From contig NZ_JAMXLH010000032.1 in assembly GCF_024281035.1 (NCBI RefSeq), positions 94,764 to 158,763 on the forward strand: a DNA stretch of 64,000 nucleotides. The letters are read 5' to 3'. Position numbers and translations under genes: made by a program. This document shows positions 35,194 through 43,966 of the stretch, piece after piece. Under the pieces are notes generated by a model that made no database searches, had not been told where the DNA came from, and was given only the letters and a program-made list of their open reading frames with translations. The stretch is from Paraburkholderia sp. (GTDB lineage Bacteria > Pseudomonadota > Gammaproteobacteria > Burkholderiales > Burkholderiaceae). How positions within the stretch are numbered: position 1 is the first letter of the stretch; every line of letters starts with the position of its first letter.

Positions 35194-37550
35194 ACCGCTC
35201 CTTCCGCGCGCTGCGCACGTTGAAGCGGAGACAGGCCCGCGCTGGCCGCGGCCATGGCGCGCTCGCGCTCGATATTGCGTTCGAGTTGGGCCTTGGCCGC
35301 CGTGTACTGGCGCGGCCACATCACGTCGAAATAGCCGATTTTCGCGGCTTCGGTAAGTGTCCACGCAGGATTCGCGAGGTGCGGACGCGCAATCGCACAC
35401 AGGTCCGCACGGCCCGCCGCGATGATGCCGTTGACGTGATCGGCTTCGGAAATTGCGCCGACCGCGATGGTCGGAATGCCGGCCTCGTTGCGGATGCGGT
35501 CGGCAAACGGTGTCTGAAACATGCGGCCGAAGACCGGACGCTCGTCCTTGCTCACCTGACCTGAGGAGACATCGATCATGTCGGCGCCCGCCGCCTTGAA
35601 AGCGCGCGCGATCTCGACGGCATCGTCGGGCGTGTTGCCGCCTTCAACCCAGTCGTGAGCTGAAATCCGCACGGAAATCGGTTTGTCCTTCGGCCAAACC
35701 TCGCGCATGGCCGCGAACACTTGCAACGGGTAGCGCAGCCGGTTGTCGAGCGATCCGCCGTATGCATCGGTACGCCGGTTCGTGAGCGGTGAGAGGAAAC
35801 TCGACAGCAGATAGCCGTGTGCGCAGTGCAGTTCGAGCCAGTCGAAGCCCGCTTCAGCCGCCATCTGTGTCGAGCGCACGAATTGCGCCTCGATTTCGCG
35901 GAGTTCCTCGATGCTCGCCTCATGCGACCATTGGCTCACGCCTTGCAGATATTGCTGCGGCGAAGCCGAGACAAGCGACCAGTTGCCATCGGGCAGTGGC
36001 TGGTCGATGCCTTCCCACGCAACGCGCGTCGAGCCCTTCGCACCCGAGTGACCGAGCTGAATACCGATCTTCGCATCCGACTGCGCGTGCACGAGATCGA
36101 CGATGCGGCGCCACGCATCGCGCTGTTCGGACGTGTACAGGCCCGGACATCCCGGCGTGATGCGCGCCTCGGGAGACACGCACGTCATTTCGGTCATCAC
36201 GAGTCCCGCGCCGCCCATTGCGCGCGCACCGAGATGCATGAGGTGATAGTCGCCGGGCACGCCGTCGCGCGCCGAGTACTGAGCCATCGGCGACACCATG
36301 ACGCGGTTTTTCAACGTAACGCCGCGCACCGCGTAGGGCGTGAACATCGGCGGCACGGCGCGCTCGCCAGCACCGGCTCTCGACGCGAGCCACGACTCGA
36401 AACCGCAGAGGTAGCGCGCGTCGCGCTCGCGCAGATTTTCGTGCGAGATGCGTTGCGAACGCGTGAGCAGCGAATAGGCGAACTGTTCGGGCTCGAACTG
36501 CGCGTAGCGCTCGACGTGCTCGAACCATTCCGTCGAATTGCGTGCGGCGTTCTGGATCCGCAGCACGTCCACGCTGCGCACGCTCGTGTAGTGCGCGAGC
36601 GCGGCGCGCAGGTCGCCCGGATGCGCATCCATGCTGTTGGCGAGTTCGATGGCGTCTTCGAGCGCGAGCTTCGTACCGGAGCCGATCGAGAAGTGCGCGG
36701 TATGGGCCGCGTCGCCCATCAGCACGACCGGGGTCTGGCGGCCCTCTGCGCGCGGCTTCCAGTGCACCCATTCGCGGTTGACGACACGGGGAAAGCGGAT
36801 CCATTGCGACGAGCCGCGCAGATGGGCCGCATTCGAGCGCAACGTATGGCCATCCAGATAGCGTGCAAAAAGCCTTTCGCAAAACGCGATGCTGTCTTCC
36901 TTGCTCATCGTGTCGAGACCTGCGGCACGCCACACGTGCTCGGGCGTTTCGACGATGAATGTGGACGTGCTGTCGTCGAAGCGATAGGCGTGCGCCTGAA
37001 ACCAGCCCCATTCGGTTTGTTCGAACGCGAAGGTGAACGCATCGAAAAGCTTCGAGGTGCCGAGCCATACGAAACGGCAATCGCGCACGTCGATGTCGGG
37101 CTGATAGGTGGCCGCGTACTTCTGGCGCGTGGCGCTGTTGAGGCCGTCGCTCGCAATGATCAGGTCCGCTTCGCCGACATCGTCGTCCGTGCTTTGCGTC
37201 TCGAACACGAGCTTCACGCCGAGCGCTTCACATCGCGCTTGAAGGATATTCAGGAGGCGCTTGCGGCCGATGCCGCAAAAACCGTGTCCTGACGAGCGGA
37301 TCGTGCGGCCGCGAAAATGAATTTCAATGTCGTCCCAATGATTGAACGCGTCGAGAATTTCGCCCGCGCTTTCGGGGTCGGCGACACGGAGATTGCCGAG
37401 CGTCTGATCCGAAAACACCACGCCCCAACCGAAGGTGTCATAGGGCCGGTTCCGCTCGAACACCGTGATTTCGTAGTCCGGGTGACGGCGCTTCATCAAC
37501 AGGCCGAAGTACAGGCCGGCGGGGCCGCCGCCAATACAAGCAATGCGCAT
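35190..37550 (-). CDS. abmA: 2-aminobenzoyl-CoA monooxygenase/reductase (FAD monooxygenase-OYE fusion)
   Basis: A 786-residue natural fusion. Residues 1-380 are a class A flavin monooxygenase ([10 protein letters not shown] at residues 8-17, a DG motif in LIIASDGLN, and GDAAH at the second FAD site). From about residue 395 it is an old-yellow-enzyme reductase ([19 protein letters not shown] ... [16 protein letters not shown]). This matches the A. evansii enzyme that hydroxylates and then reduces the ring of 2-aminobenzoyl-CoA, and the related salicylyl-CoA 5-hydroxylases; the two cannot be separated by eye. First gene of the operon; promoter in the gap upstream. Confidence 0.88.
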   Translation of the reverse strand: MRIACIGGGPAGLYFGLLMKRRHPDYEITVFERNRPYDTFGWGVVFSDQTLGNLRVADPESAGEILDAFNHWDDIEIHFRGRTIRSSGHGFCGIGRKRLLNILQARCEALGVKLVFETQSTDDDVGEADLIIASDGLNSATRQKYAATYQPDIDVRDCRFVWLGTSKLFDAFTFAFEQTEWGWFQAHAYRFDDSTSTFIVETPEHVWRAAGLDTMSKEDSIAFCERLFARYLDGHTLRSNAAHLRGSSQWIRFPRVVNREWVHWKPRAEGRQTPVVLMGDAAHTAHFSIGSGTKLALEDAIELANSMDAHPGDLRAALAHYTSVRSVDVLRIQNAARNSTEWFEHVERYAQFEPEQFAYSLLTRSQRISHENLRERDARYLCGFESWLASRAGAGERAVPPMFTPYAVRGVTLKNRVMVSPMAQYSARDGVPGDYHLMHLGARAMGGAGLVMTEMTCVSPEARITPGCPGLYTSEQRDAWRRIVDLVHAQSDAKIGIQLGHSGAKGSTRVAWEGIDQPLPDGNWSLVSASPQQYLQGVSQWSHEASIEELREIEAQFVRSTQMAAEAGFDWLELHCAHGYLLSSFLSPLTNRRTDAYGGSLDNRLRYPLQVFAAMREVWPKDKPISVRISAHDWVEGGNTPDDAVEIARAFKAAGADMIDVSSGQVSKDERPVFGRMFQTPFADRIRNEAGIPTIAVGAISEADHVNGIIAAGRADLCAIARPHLANPAWTLTEAAKIGYFDVMWPRQYTAAKAQLERNIERERAMAAASAGLSPLQRAQRAEGAV

Positions 37551-37604
37551 GCTCGCTCCCTTGCCTTGGTTATTCCGTGTTTCGCAGATTCAATGTAGAG
37601 CCAG

Positions 37605-37624
37605 TTACTTTAGGTGTCAAGTAA
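37605..37624. promoter_or_regulatory. candidate MarR operator
   Basis: TTACTT and AAGTAA form an exact 6-bp inverted repeat separated by eight bases, 55-74 bases before the abmA ATG, in an AT-rich patch suited to a promoter. MarR repressors of aromatic-acid operons commonly bind AT-rich dyads of about this size. The link to the MarR gene at 33860-34411 is inference. Confidence 0.5.
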
Positions 37625-38156
37625 ATTGATGGGATGACGAGGATGCTGCGATGCGCTGGTACTGCGCATACTTGCGGGAACCGGAACGGCGACGACGCCT
37701 CAACACTGAGACATGCTTTAAATCGGGGATGCCCGATTCAGGGTGTCTTTTTGCCGACAAGATTGGGTAAAGGTGCGGCACAAGGAGCACGCGTGTGCTG
37801 TCTGATCGCGCAAACCGCGCACCGAAGTTGTCAGCGTGCGCGAGAGCAGGGCAAAAATCGTTGAACATTTGCGTGGCGAGCCGATGAGCGGATCGCGAGA
37901 GTACCGTACGGTCGGCAATTGTTGCCGGACGATTCGAAGTTTCTTTTAATGTGGGCCTGGCATCAAATTCGCTTTAAAGGCGCCCGCGCATCGCACCGAC
38001 CTGACCGGCGCGGATGCCAGGCTGCGGTGAGAGTTTGCGGGAAAGGATCATTCATGCGCATGGCAAAGCGGCGCGAAACACCCGCGAAACAACCCTTTGA
38101 CGTTGCGCGATTTCCCTTCTGGAATCACGCTGAGGTGAGCATTTGCGGGATTGGTT
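37625..38156. other. gap upstream of the abm operon
   Basis: No convincing gene is seen in these 530 bases. A small hairpin CGGCAA / TTGCCG lies at about 37912-37926. Open frames on both strands are short and of random composition. Confidence 0.4.
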
Positions 38157-38930
38157 TCAGGATCTTGCAAGCTCGCGCACATCGGCAATCGGTGTCGAGC
38201 CGAATGCATCACTGAGCGCATAGTCGATCAACTGCTGCGCCGCCGCCTCCGGTGTCGTGAGCTGGCCGTTCTGTTTCAATTGTTCGAAGCGCTCGCGCAA
38301 GGGAAACTGTTCAACGCTGGTCGAGCGAATCGCAGCCTGCATGGCCGTATCGACCACGCCAGGCGCCACGCTGCAGATACGCACGCCCGGCGGCGCTTCA
38401 AGTGCCACTGCGCGCGCGTGATGATCGAGGGCCGCTTTCGTCGCGCCATATACGCTCCAGCCCGCATAGGCGTTGCGCGCCGCGCCGCTCGAAACATGCA
38501 GGATGCGGCGCGTGGTTTTCGCACTGGCTATGCGTGGTGAGGCGAGCGCGTTCGCGAGCATGAGCGGTGCAGCAACATTCAACGCAATAGCGCGCGCAAT
38601 TGCGTTCGCGTCTTGCGTACCGCACGGCGCAATGGGGTCGACCGTGCCCGCGTTGTTGAACAAGAGCACGCAGTCGGCTTCGCCGATGAAGGTGCGTAGC
38701 GCATCCGTGGTGAGCCATTGATCGATGGCTGCGGTATCGGCGAGATCGAGCACCGTCTGCGAAAACGCCGCGACGTGGCGCGTGGCAAGCGACGAATTTG
38801 TGCTGCGCGCGAGGCCAAGCACCCGAATGCCGCGCGCGAGCAGATTGTCCGCGAGCGCAGCGCCGAGACCGCGGGTATGTCCGGTGACGATGGCGCAAAT
38901 CGAGCCGCCGGAGAGCGTGGATAGAGTCAT
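38157..38930 (-). CDS. SDR-family oxidoreductase (sepiapterin-reductase-like)
   Basis: A 257-residue short-chain dehydrogenase with TGHTRGLGAALADNLL, FNNAG and a complete catalytic set (HVSSGAAR ... VYGATKAALDHHARAVALE). Overall it looks like the YueD/sepiapterin-reductase subgroup, whose substrates are small diketones or pterins. ATG 38930 is used; the frame continues upstream to 39008 without a better site. It is divergent from the ProQ gene and not part of the abm operon. Confidence 0.85.
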   Translation of the reverse strand: MTLSTLSGGSICAIVTGHTRGLGAALADNLLARGIRVLGLARSTNSSLATRHVAAFSQTVLDLADTAAIDQWLTTDALRTFIGEADCVLLFNNAGTVDPIAPCGTQDANAIARAIALNVAAPLMLANALASPRIASAKTTRRILHVSSGAARNAYAGWSVYGATKAALDHHARAVALEAPPGVRICSVAPGVVDTAMQAAIRSTSVEQFPLRERFEQLKQNGQLTTPEAAAQQLIDYALSDAFGSTPIADVRELARS

Positions 38931-39108
38931 TGAAATCCGGGGAAAAAGACGAGGGCACACGCGTAAAATCGCGCAGAGCCGGATGAACGAATACGGGCCG
39001 CCTGCCACATCACACCGTGATATTGGACGGCGCGCAAATCACCGCGCCGGAAATGCGGCTCGCGATTCGGTATCATAGCGTCCGATCCCATATGGAAGAG
39101 AGCTGGAC

Positions 39109-39927
39109 GTGAAAGCTGCATCGCAACAACGCCGCACCCTGAGCTTCAAGGAAGGTCTTCTGGAAATCCGGAAAAGCATGGGGAAGGGCTCGGGGCAAAC
39201 GCCCGAAGAACAACAGCAGGCGCCGCAGGACAAACCGGCGCGCAAAGCGCAGCCTGCGCCTGCAAAAGACGCCCAGTCGCGGGACGCGCGGTCGCGCGCG
39301 CGCCCACAGCAGCCGGGCGGCCGGCCTCAGGGCGGCAAGCCCCAGCAGCCGAAGCAGGCTCGTCCGCAAAAGCCCGGCGAGCGCCCCGCACAGCAGCGTC
39401 AGCGGCCCGCACGCCCGCAGCCGCAGCCCGCTGCCAACCTGAGCGAGGCCGAAAAGGCGCGCATCGAGCGCAACCGCCAGCTCAACACCATCTGGAACGT
39501 TTTTGCAAAACTCTATCCCGCGTTTCGCGAGCGTTCACCGCTGAAAATCGGGGTCGCCGAAGATCTTGTCGCGCGTCATCCCGACTATGAACGCACGGTT
39601 ATCGTGGCGGTGCTCAAGCGCCATGTGAACCACCCGCGTTATCACGAGCGCGTCGCGGCAGGCGGCTCGCGCTACGAACTGGACGGCAGCGTGTCGGCCG
39701 GTCCGGGCATCGATCCGTCGCACATCGGTCGCGCGAACGCGGCACTGGCGCGCCAGAAGGCGAAGGCCGAAGCAGCCGCCAAGGCGAAGGAAACGGGCAA
39801 GGCACAGCCGCAGGAAGCCGCTCAGGCGCCGTCCGAGGCTCAACCGCCGCAGCCGCAGCCGCAAATCGAAGCACAGACTCCTGCACAAGCCTCTGAGGGC
39901 GCCGAGCCCCCTGTGACTGGCGCATAA
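39109..39927 (+). CDS. proQ: ProQ/FinO-family RNA chaperone
   Basis: A 272-residue protein. The ProQ/FinO RNA-binding domain lies at about residues 110-200 (RQLNTIWNVFAKLYPAFRERSPLKIGVAEDLVARHPDYERTVIVAVLKRHVNHPRYHERVAAGGSRYELDG). It is preceded by an unusually long Pro/Gln/Arg-rich tail (residues 25-108) and followed by an Ala/Lys/Gln-rich one; both are probably disordered. Such proteins bind structured sRNAs and mRNA 3' ends. The start is GTG 39109 with GGAAGAG upstream. A strong terminator follows. Confidence 0.9.
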   Translation: MKAASQQRRTLSFKEGLLEIRKSMGKGSGQTPEEQQQAPQDKPARKAQPAPAKDAQSRDARSRARPQQPGGRPQGGKPQQPKQARPQKPGERPAQQRQRPARPQPQPAANLSEAEKARIERNRQLNTIWNVFAKLYPAFRERSPLKIGVAEDLVARHPDYERTVIVAVLKRHVNHPRYHERVAAGGSRYELDGSVSAGPGIDPSHIGRANAALARQKAKAEAAAKAKETGKAQPQEAAQAPSEAQPPQPQPQIEAQTPAQASEGAEPPVTGA

Positions 39928-39990
39928 GCGATATTTGCCGATTGCCGGGCCCTGGCGCCTGGCGCGGTCGTACCCCGCCTTTTGCATGTT

Positions 39991-40025
39991 CCCGGCTATT
40001 CGACTGAATAGCCGGGGTTCTTTCG
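39991..40025 (+). terminator. rho-independent terminator after proQ
   Basis: A perfect 11-bp stem CCCGGCTATTC / GAATAGCCGGG with loop GACT is followed by GTTCTTTCGTT. It ends the proQ transcript 64 bases after the stop. Confidence 0.85.
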
Positions 40026-40160
40026 TTCGCGCAGGTGTGCTGCGATGGATCAGGCAGAAGCAAACACACTCATGCGGTAAGGCATCCGCAAGCCGACGCA
40101 TTCAATCCGCATCTCGCCGACGCAATTGCGCAACACAATCGTTAGTTATCGACGCGGTGC

Positions 40161-40325
40161 GTGGCGCGCGACAACAAGGCGCATCGCCCGGTTATCTACC
40201 GTTTTTCGCGATCGGTTTTTATGAAAATTCGTGGGAATGAGATCGATCAGGGCGTGGTGTGCAGCAAGTTCGCGTGCTGCGGAATCGATAATGCCGCTAC
40301 GCAATCCTTATCGATTGTCATATAA
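40161..40325 (+). CDS. possible small protein, unrecognised
   Basis: An open frame of 54 codons from GTG 40161 (34 codons from ATG 40221), containing KIRGNEIDQGVVCSKFACCG with three Cys. It sits in the 470-base gap between the proQ terminator and the lytic transglycosylase gene, whose sequence is AT-richer than the surroundings. No ribosome site is convincing. The residues look more protein-like than the other frames here, but I do not recognise a family. The rest of this gap (40026-40160 and 40326-40399) holds nothing I can name. Confidence 0.25.
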   Translation: MARDNKAHRPVIYRFSRSVFMKIRGNEIDQGVVCSKFACCGIDNAATQSLSIVI

Positions 40326-40399
40326 AACCACGGCTCGATTTGCGCAAACCGGTCTAATGCTGCGGTACGCCATGCGGCAATTCACCGGCTCACATGAAC

Positions 40400-41029
40400 T
40401 CAGTTTGCGCCATGCCCGGCGGCAGGGATGGCTGTAACTTCAGCTGTGGCCGGTACAGCCGATGCCGTGATGGCCGACGTGTCGGCATTGGCATCCGCCG
40501 CCGCGACCACGGTCGGTGCGCTCGCAACATTCTGGCCGGTTTGGGCGTTCTTGAAGAGGGATGCAAATTCGGCAGCGCGCGACTCGATCTTCTCAGCGTA
40601 GGTGGACGAGCCGCCATAGTTCTTCATCGCGGCGCTCAGGTCGCCGCCCGCAGCGCGCCGGTAGCCGTAAAGGATCGATGAACCGACGTCGATATTGACG
40701 TCCGGGCTAGTGAGGTTCTTTACGTTGTGCAGCAGATTGCGGTGCGCAGACGGCACGATCTGCATGAGGCCCGTCGCACCGTTGGCGCCGCGTGCGCGCT
40801 CGCGAAAGCGCGATTCGATTGAAATAATCGCGAGGAGGACGGCGGGCGGCAGAGAATATTTTTCCGCAGCCGAAGTGACCGCTGTGGATATCTGGACGGC
40901 CTTGGCCTTCGCCACTCCAAACCGTTGCGTGAGGTACGTCGAAATAGTGTCGGCGGCAGGTGGCTGCTGGGCCCACGCTTGTTGAAGGAGGCCCGGCAGC
41001 AGGACAAACAGGCAAATCAGTCGCCTCAT
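40400..41029 (-). CDS. lytic transglycosylase (SLT domain)
   Basis: A 209-residue secreted protein with a signal peptide (MRRLICLFVLLPGLLQQAWAQ) and an SLT domain: the catalytic Glu in IISIESRFRERARG, then ANGATGLMQIVP and the AMKNYGG motif. It cleaves peptidoglycan glycan strands in the periplasm. The last 45 residues are Ala/Thr/Val-rich linker without a domain. ATG 41029 gives a proper signal peptide; the frame upstream of it does not. It is monocistronic, next to the class I aldolase gene. Confidence 0.88.
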   Translation of the reverse strand: MRRLICLFVLLPGLLQQAWAQQPPAADTISTYLTQRFGVAKAKAVQISTAVTSAAEKYSLPPAVLLAIISIESRFRERARGANGATGLMQIVPSAHRNLLHNVKNLTSPDVNIDVGSSILYGYRRAAGGDLSAAMKNYGGSSTYAEKIESRAAEFASLFKNAQTGQNVASAPTVVAAADANADTSAITASAVPATAEVTAIPAAGHGAN

Positions 41030-41140
41030 GGCCAGTGCGTGTCGAGAAGAAGGAGAAAGCGTCAAGTATAACCTTATGCCTTGAAGGCAAAATAATTGTG
41101 CACGCATCCTCCTGCGACCACGGAAACAGGCGCGCCAGGG

Positions 41141-42037
41141 TCAGACTTTGTCGACCGATGCCTTCCAGATCTCGTCGATGCTCTGCACAAGCGCAGCATC
41201 GAATTCGGGCTCGCTCATGGACTTCGTGAGGTCGTTGATAAGCGCCCGCGAAAAGCTCGCGATCATCTGGTGGTTGGCGGCGAGGCGCCGGCACGCATCG
41301 CTGCGCGTATAGCCGCCCGAGAGCGCCACCACGCGCACGACGCGTGGGTGATCGATCAGCGGCAAGTAGAAATCCGGCGTATCGGGAATGGTCAGCTTGA
41401 TCATGACGTTGCGCGTGCTGGGCAACGCATCGAGTCCCTTGAGCAATTCGGTGCGCAAGAGCGACTCGGCTTCCGCCTTGTCGGCGATCTTGATGGAAAC
41501 CTCGGGTTCGAGGATCGGCACGAGGCCGTGTGAACCGATCTGAGCCGCCAGTTCGAACTGTTGGGCGACTACGCCCGCAATGCCCGATGGAGAAGCTCGC
41601 TCGATCACCGAACGCATTTTGGTGCCGAAAATACCCGCTTTCGCCGCGCGGCTCAGCAGCGCATCGAGCGCGGGAATGGGCTTCATGAAACGCACGCCGT
41701 CCACTTCGGCTTCCAGCCCTTTATCGACCTTCAGGAACGGCACGACGCCGCGGTCCTCCCACAGAAACGCGGGCACCGGCTTGCCCTGCGCCATGCCGTC
41801 CATGGTGGCCTCGAACAGGATCGCGCCGATCACCTTTTCACCCGTAAACGCGGGTGCCGTGATAATCCGCACGCGCATTGCATGGATGAGACGGAACATT
41901 TCGTCATCGCCGTTGTATGCGCTATCTGGGATGCCGTACTGGCGCAACGCACCGGGCGTCGAACCGCCGCTCTGGTCGAGTGCCGCGATAAAACCGGGTT
42001 TGTCGCGCATCTGCGTCAGCATCGTGTCGTTCGCCAT
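41141..42037 (-). CDS. class I fructose-bisphosphate aldolase
   Basis: A 298-residue aldolase of the bacterial class I (FdaA-like) type: FIAALDQSGGSTPGAL at the N-terminus and IEPEVSI-type and VMIKLTIP segments in the barrel. It uses a Schiff-base Lys rather than zinc. It cleaves fructose-1,6-bisphosphate to triose phosphates. GGAGAAAG precedes ATG 42037. Burkholderiaceae normally also carry a class II enzyme, so this is probably a second isozyme. Confidence 0.9.
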   Translation of the reverse strand: MANDTMLTQMRDKPGFIAALDQSGGSTPGALRQYGIPDSAYNGDDEMFRLIHAMRVRIITAPAFTGEKVIGAILFEATMDGMAQGKPVPAFLWEDRGVVPFLKVDKGLEAEVDGVRFMKPIPALDALLSRAAKAGIFGTKMRSVIERASPSGIAGVVAQQFELAAQIGSHGLVPILEPEVSIKIADKAEAESLLRTELLKGLDALPSTRNVMIKLTIPDTPDFYLPLIDHPRVVRVVALSGGYTRSDACRRLAANHQMIASFSRALINDLTKSMSEPEFDAALVQSIDEIWKASVDKV

Positions 42038-42310
42038 GACTCTTTCTCCGAAATAGGGCGCCATTGCGGCGCGAGCCTTCGAACCCGTCGCGGGCCGTCT
42101 TCACGAAGTGTACTTGCCTCGCGGCGGATTCACGCTTTGTTGTGTGCGGGCGGACACAACAACGTGCGCGGCGCAATGGCCACCGATTGGCCACTGATTG
42201 GCCGCTCAGTAGCCGATACGAAACAGTCAGGAATGCTCTTCAGCAGGGCTGCAGCAGCGCCGCGCTTTTATGCGGATATGTGTTTATGCCGGTTCTAGGG
42301 CGACAGGCTG

Positions 42311-43051
42311 CTAGGTAACATGGGTCGCAAGCCATTGCAGATTCTTCCAGAAATCCTTCTGCAACCTGGCGATATCGACAGACCGGGGATTGGTCGTGTC
42401 CGCCTCGCACGCGCGGCGCGCCTCTTCGAGCTTGCTCCAGAACGCCTTCGCGTGGTTGTGCAGATCGTTGCGCTTTATATACTCCGTGTCGAGTTGATTG
42501 CCTCGCCAGGCGCGCGCAAGTTCTTCGAACCAGTTGCCAACGTGGACGATCCGCTTGAACGAATCGGGATTCTTCAAACGCTCCGGGCTAGTCAGATCAT
42601 CCATGGCATCGCCGATGGCCGTCTCCCAATCGTCGTCGCTGAATTGGCTGACGAAATCCATGGACGTTTCAAGCGCCGCCTTTCGGGCCTGGCGGCGGTC
42701 ACTGATGGTTTTAAAAAGCAGCGTAAAAATCGCGGAGAAAACGGCTGCGGCCACGGCCGGTATCCACCACTGCGCCGATTGCTTTTTCTCCAGCGCATCG
42801 AGCCGCGCGCCCATTGTCTGGCTCGCAGCATCGAGCCGTGCGCCGACGCTTGCGTCGAGATCGCTCAATTTGCCGTCGATTTCTTCACGCGAATAGCTGT
42901 CGTTTTGCGCCGGCCTGTGCACGGCTGCGGCCGCGGAGCGATGTGCGCTGCGCCGGTGATGCTGCCCATAGGCCGTTGAAACGGTCACGCAAAGAACGGC
43001 AGCCAGCAGCAGTCGCGATACAAGCGAAGCGAATTTTGCCAGTTTCTTCAT
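42311..43051 (-). CDS. unrecognised membrane-anchored protein
   Basis: A 246-residue protein with a signal peptide (LVSRLLLAAVLCVTVSTAYG), a His/Arg/Ala-rich linker, and a short coiled-coil-like segment (SREEIDGKLSDLDASVGARLDAASQTMGARLDALEKK, residues 54-90). One membrane helix follows (IPAVAAAVFSAIFTLLF, about 97-113), then a soluble helical domain of 130 residues rich in Trp and acidic residues (DDWETAIGDAMDDL, WFEELARAWRG). I do not recognise the family. It lies alone between the aldolase and stomatin genes. Confidence 0.7.
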   Translation of the reverse strand: MKKLAKFASLVSRLLLAAVLCVTVSTAYGQHHRRSAHRSAAAAVHRPAQNDSYSREEIDGKLSDLDASVGARLDAASQTMGARLDALEKKQSAQWWIPAVAAAVFSAIFTLLFKTISDRRQARKAALETSMDFVSQFSDDDWETAIGDAMDDLTSPERLKNPDSFKRIVHVGNWFEELARAWRGNQLDTEYIKRNDLHNHAKAFWSKLEEARRACEADTTNPRSVDIARLQKDFWKNLQWLATHVT

Positions 43052-43192
43052 ATCTTCAGGCCGGTTTCGCGAGACAAGCTACCAAGATAAGCCACGATAT
43101 CCGGCGTATCAAGCAGGTGCATTTACTACGTTTTCGCCACGAATTTGCCCGCGGATTTGCGTGCGGATTTGCGTGCGGTTACGCGTTGAAGC

Positions 43193-43966
43193 TCAGCGCT
43201 CGCCGCGTATGCCGAGTCGGTCGAGCAGGGTGGTCATCAAGTCGATCGGCAGCGGAAAAACGATCGTCGAGTTTTTGTCGGCGGCAATGGTGGTGAGTGT
43301 CTGCAAGTAGCGCAACTGCATGGCCTGCGGCTGCTGTGCGAGCCGCTGCGCAGCCTGCAGCAGCTTTTCTGATGCCTGCAATTCGCCCTCCGCGTGGATC
43401 ACCTTCGCACGGCGTTCGCGCTCGGCTTCGGCCTGGCGCGCGATGGCGCGAATCATCGTCTCGTTCAGATCGACGTGCTTGATTTCGACGGTCGACACTT
43501 TGATTCCCCATGCGTCCGTCTGCGAGTCGAGCGTCTTCTGAATATCGGCGTTCAGTTGCTCGCGTTCGGCGAGGAGGGCGTCGAGTTCATGTTTGCCGAG
43601 CACCGCACGCAGCGTCGTCTGCGCGAGCTGGCTCGTCGCCTCCATGTAGCGCGCAACCTGAATCACGGCCTTTTCCGGATCGACCACGCGAAAGTACACG
43701 ACGGCGTTGACTTTCACCGACACGTTGTCGCGCGTAATCACGTCCTGCGACGGCACATCGAACACGACCGTGCGCAGATCGATACGTACCGCCTGCTGGA
43801 CCATCGGGATGATGAGCACGAGCCCCGGTCCCTTGACCTTCCAGAAGCGCCCGAGCATGAACACGACGCCGCGTTCGTATTCGCGGAAGATGCGTATGGA
43901 CGAGGCGGCGAGCAACAACACCAGTAAAAAGAGAATGCTGGAAAAGCCGAACGTGTAGCCGATCAT
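43193..43966 (-). CDS. SPFH/band 7 (stomatin-like) protein
   Basis: A 257-residue stomatin-type protein with an N-terminal membrane segment ([16 protein letters not shown]). The SPFH core follows ([71 protein letters not shown]), then an Ala/Glu-rich coiled coil. ATG 43966 overlaps the stop of the NfeD gene (ATGA) and has GGGAGAA upstream. Stomatin-NfeD pairs form membrane microdomain scaffolds with a dedicated protease. Homologues of this pair are called slipins (p-stomatin). Confidence 0.92.
   Translation of the reverse strand: MIGYTFGFSSILFLLVLLLAASSIRIFREYERGVVFMLGRFWKVKGPGLVLIIPMVQQAVRIDLRTVVFDVPSQDVITRDNVSVKVNAVVYFRVVDPEKAVIQVARYMEATSQLAQTTLRAVLGKHELDALLAEREQLNADIQKTLDSQTDAWGIKVSTVEIKHVDLNETMIRAIARQAEAERERRAKVIHAEGELQASEKLLQAAQRLAQQPQAMQLRYLQTLTTIAADKNSTIVFPLPIDLMTTLLDRLGIRGER

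Noticed and set aside
35817..37292. 491-codon plus-strand frame opposite the fused monooxygenase
   Set aside because: It is a shadow of abmA with random composition.
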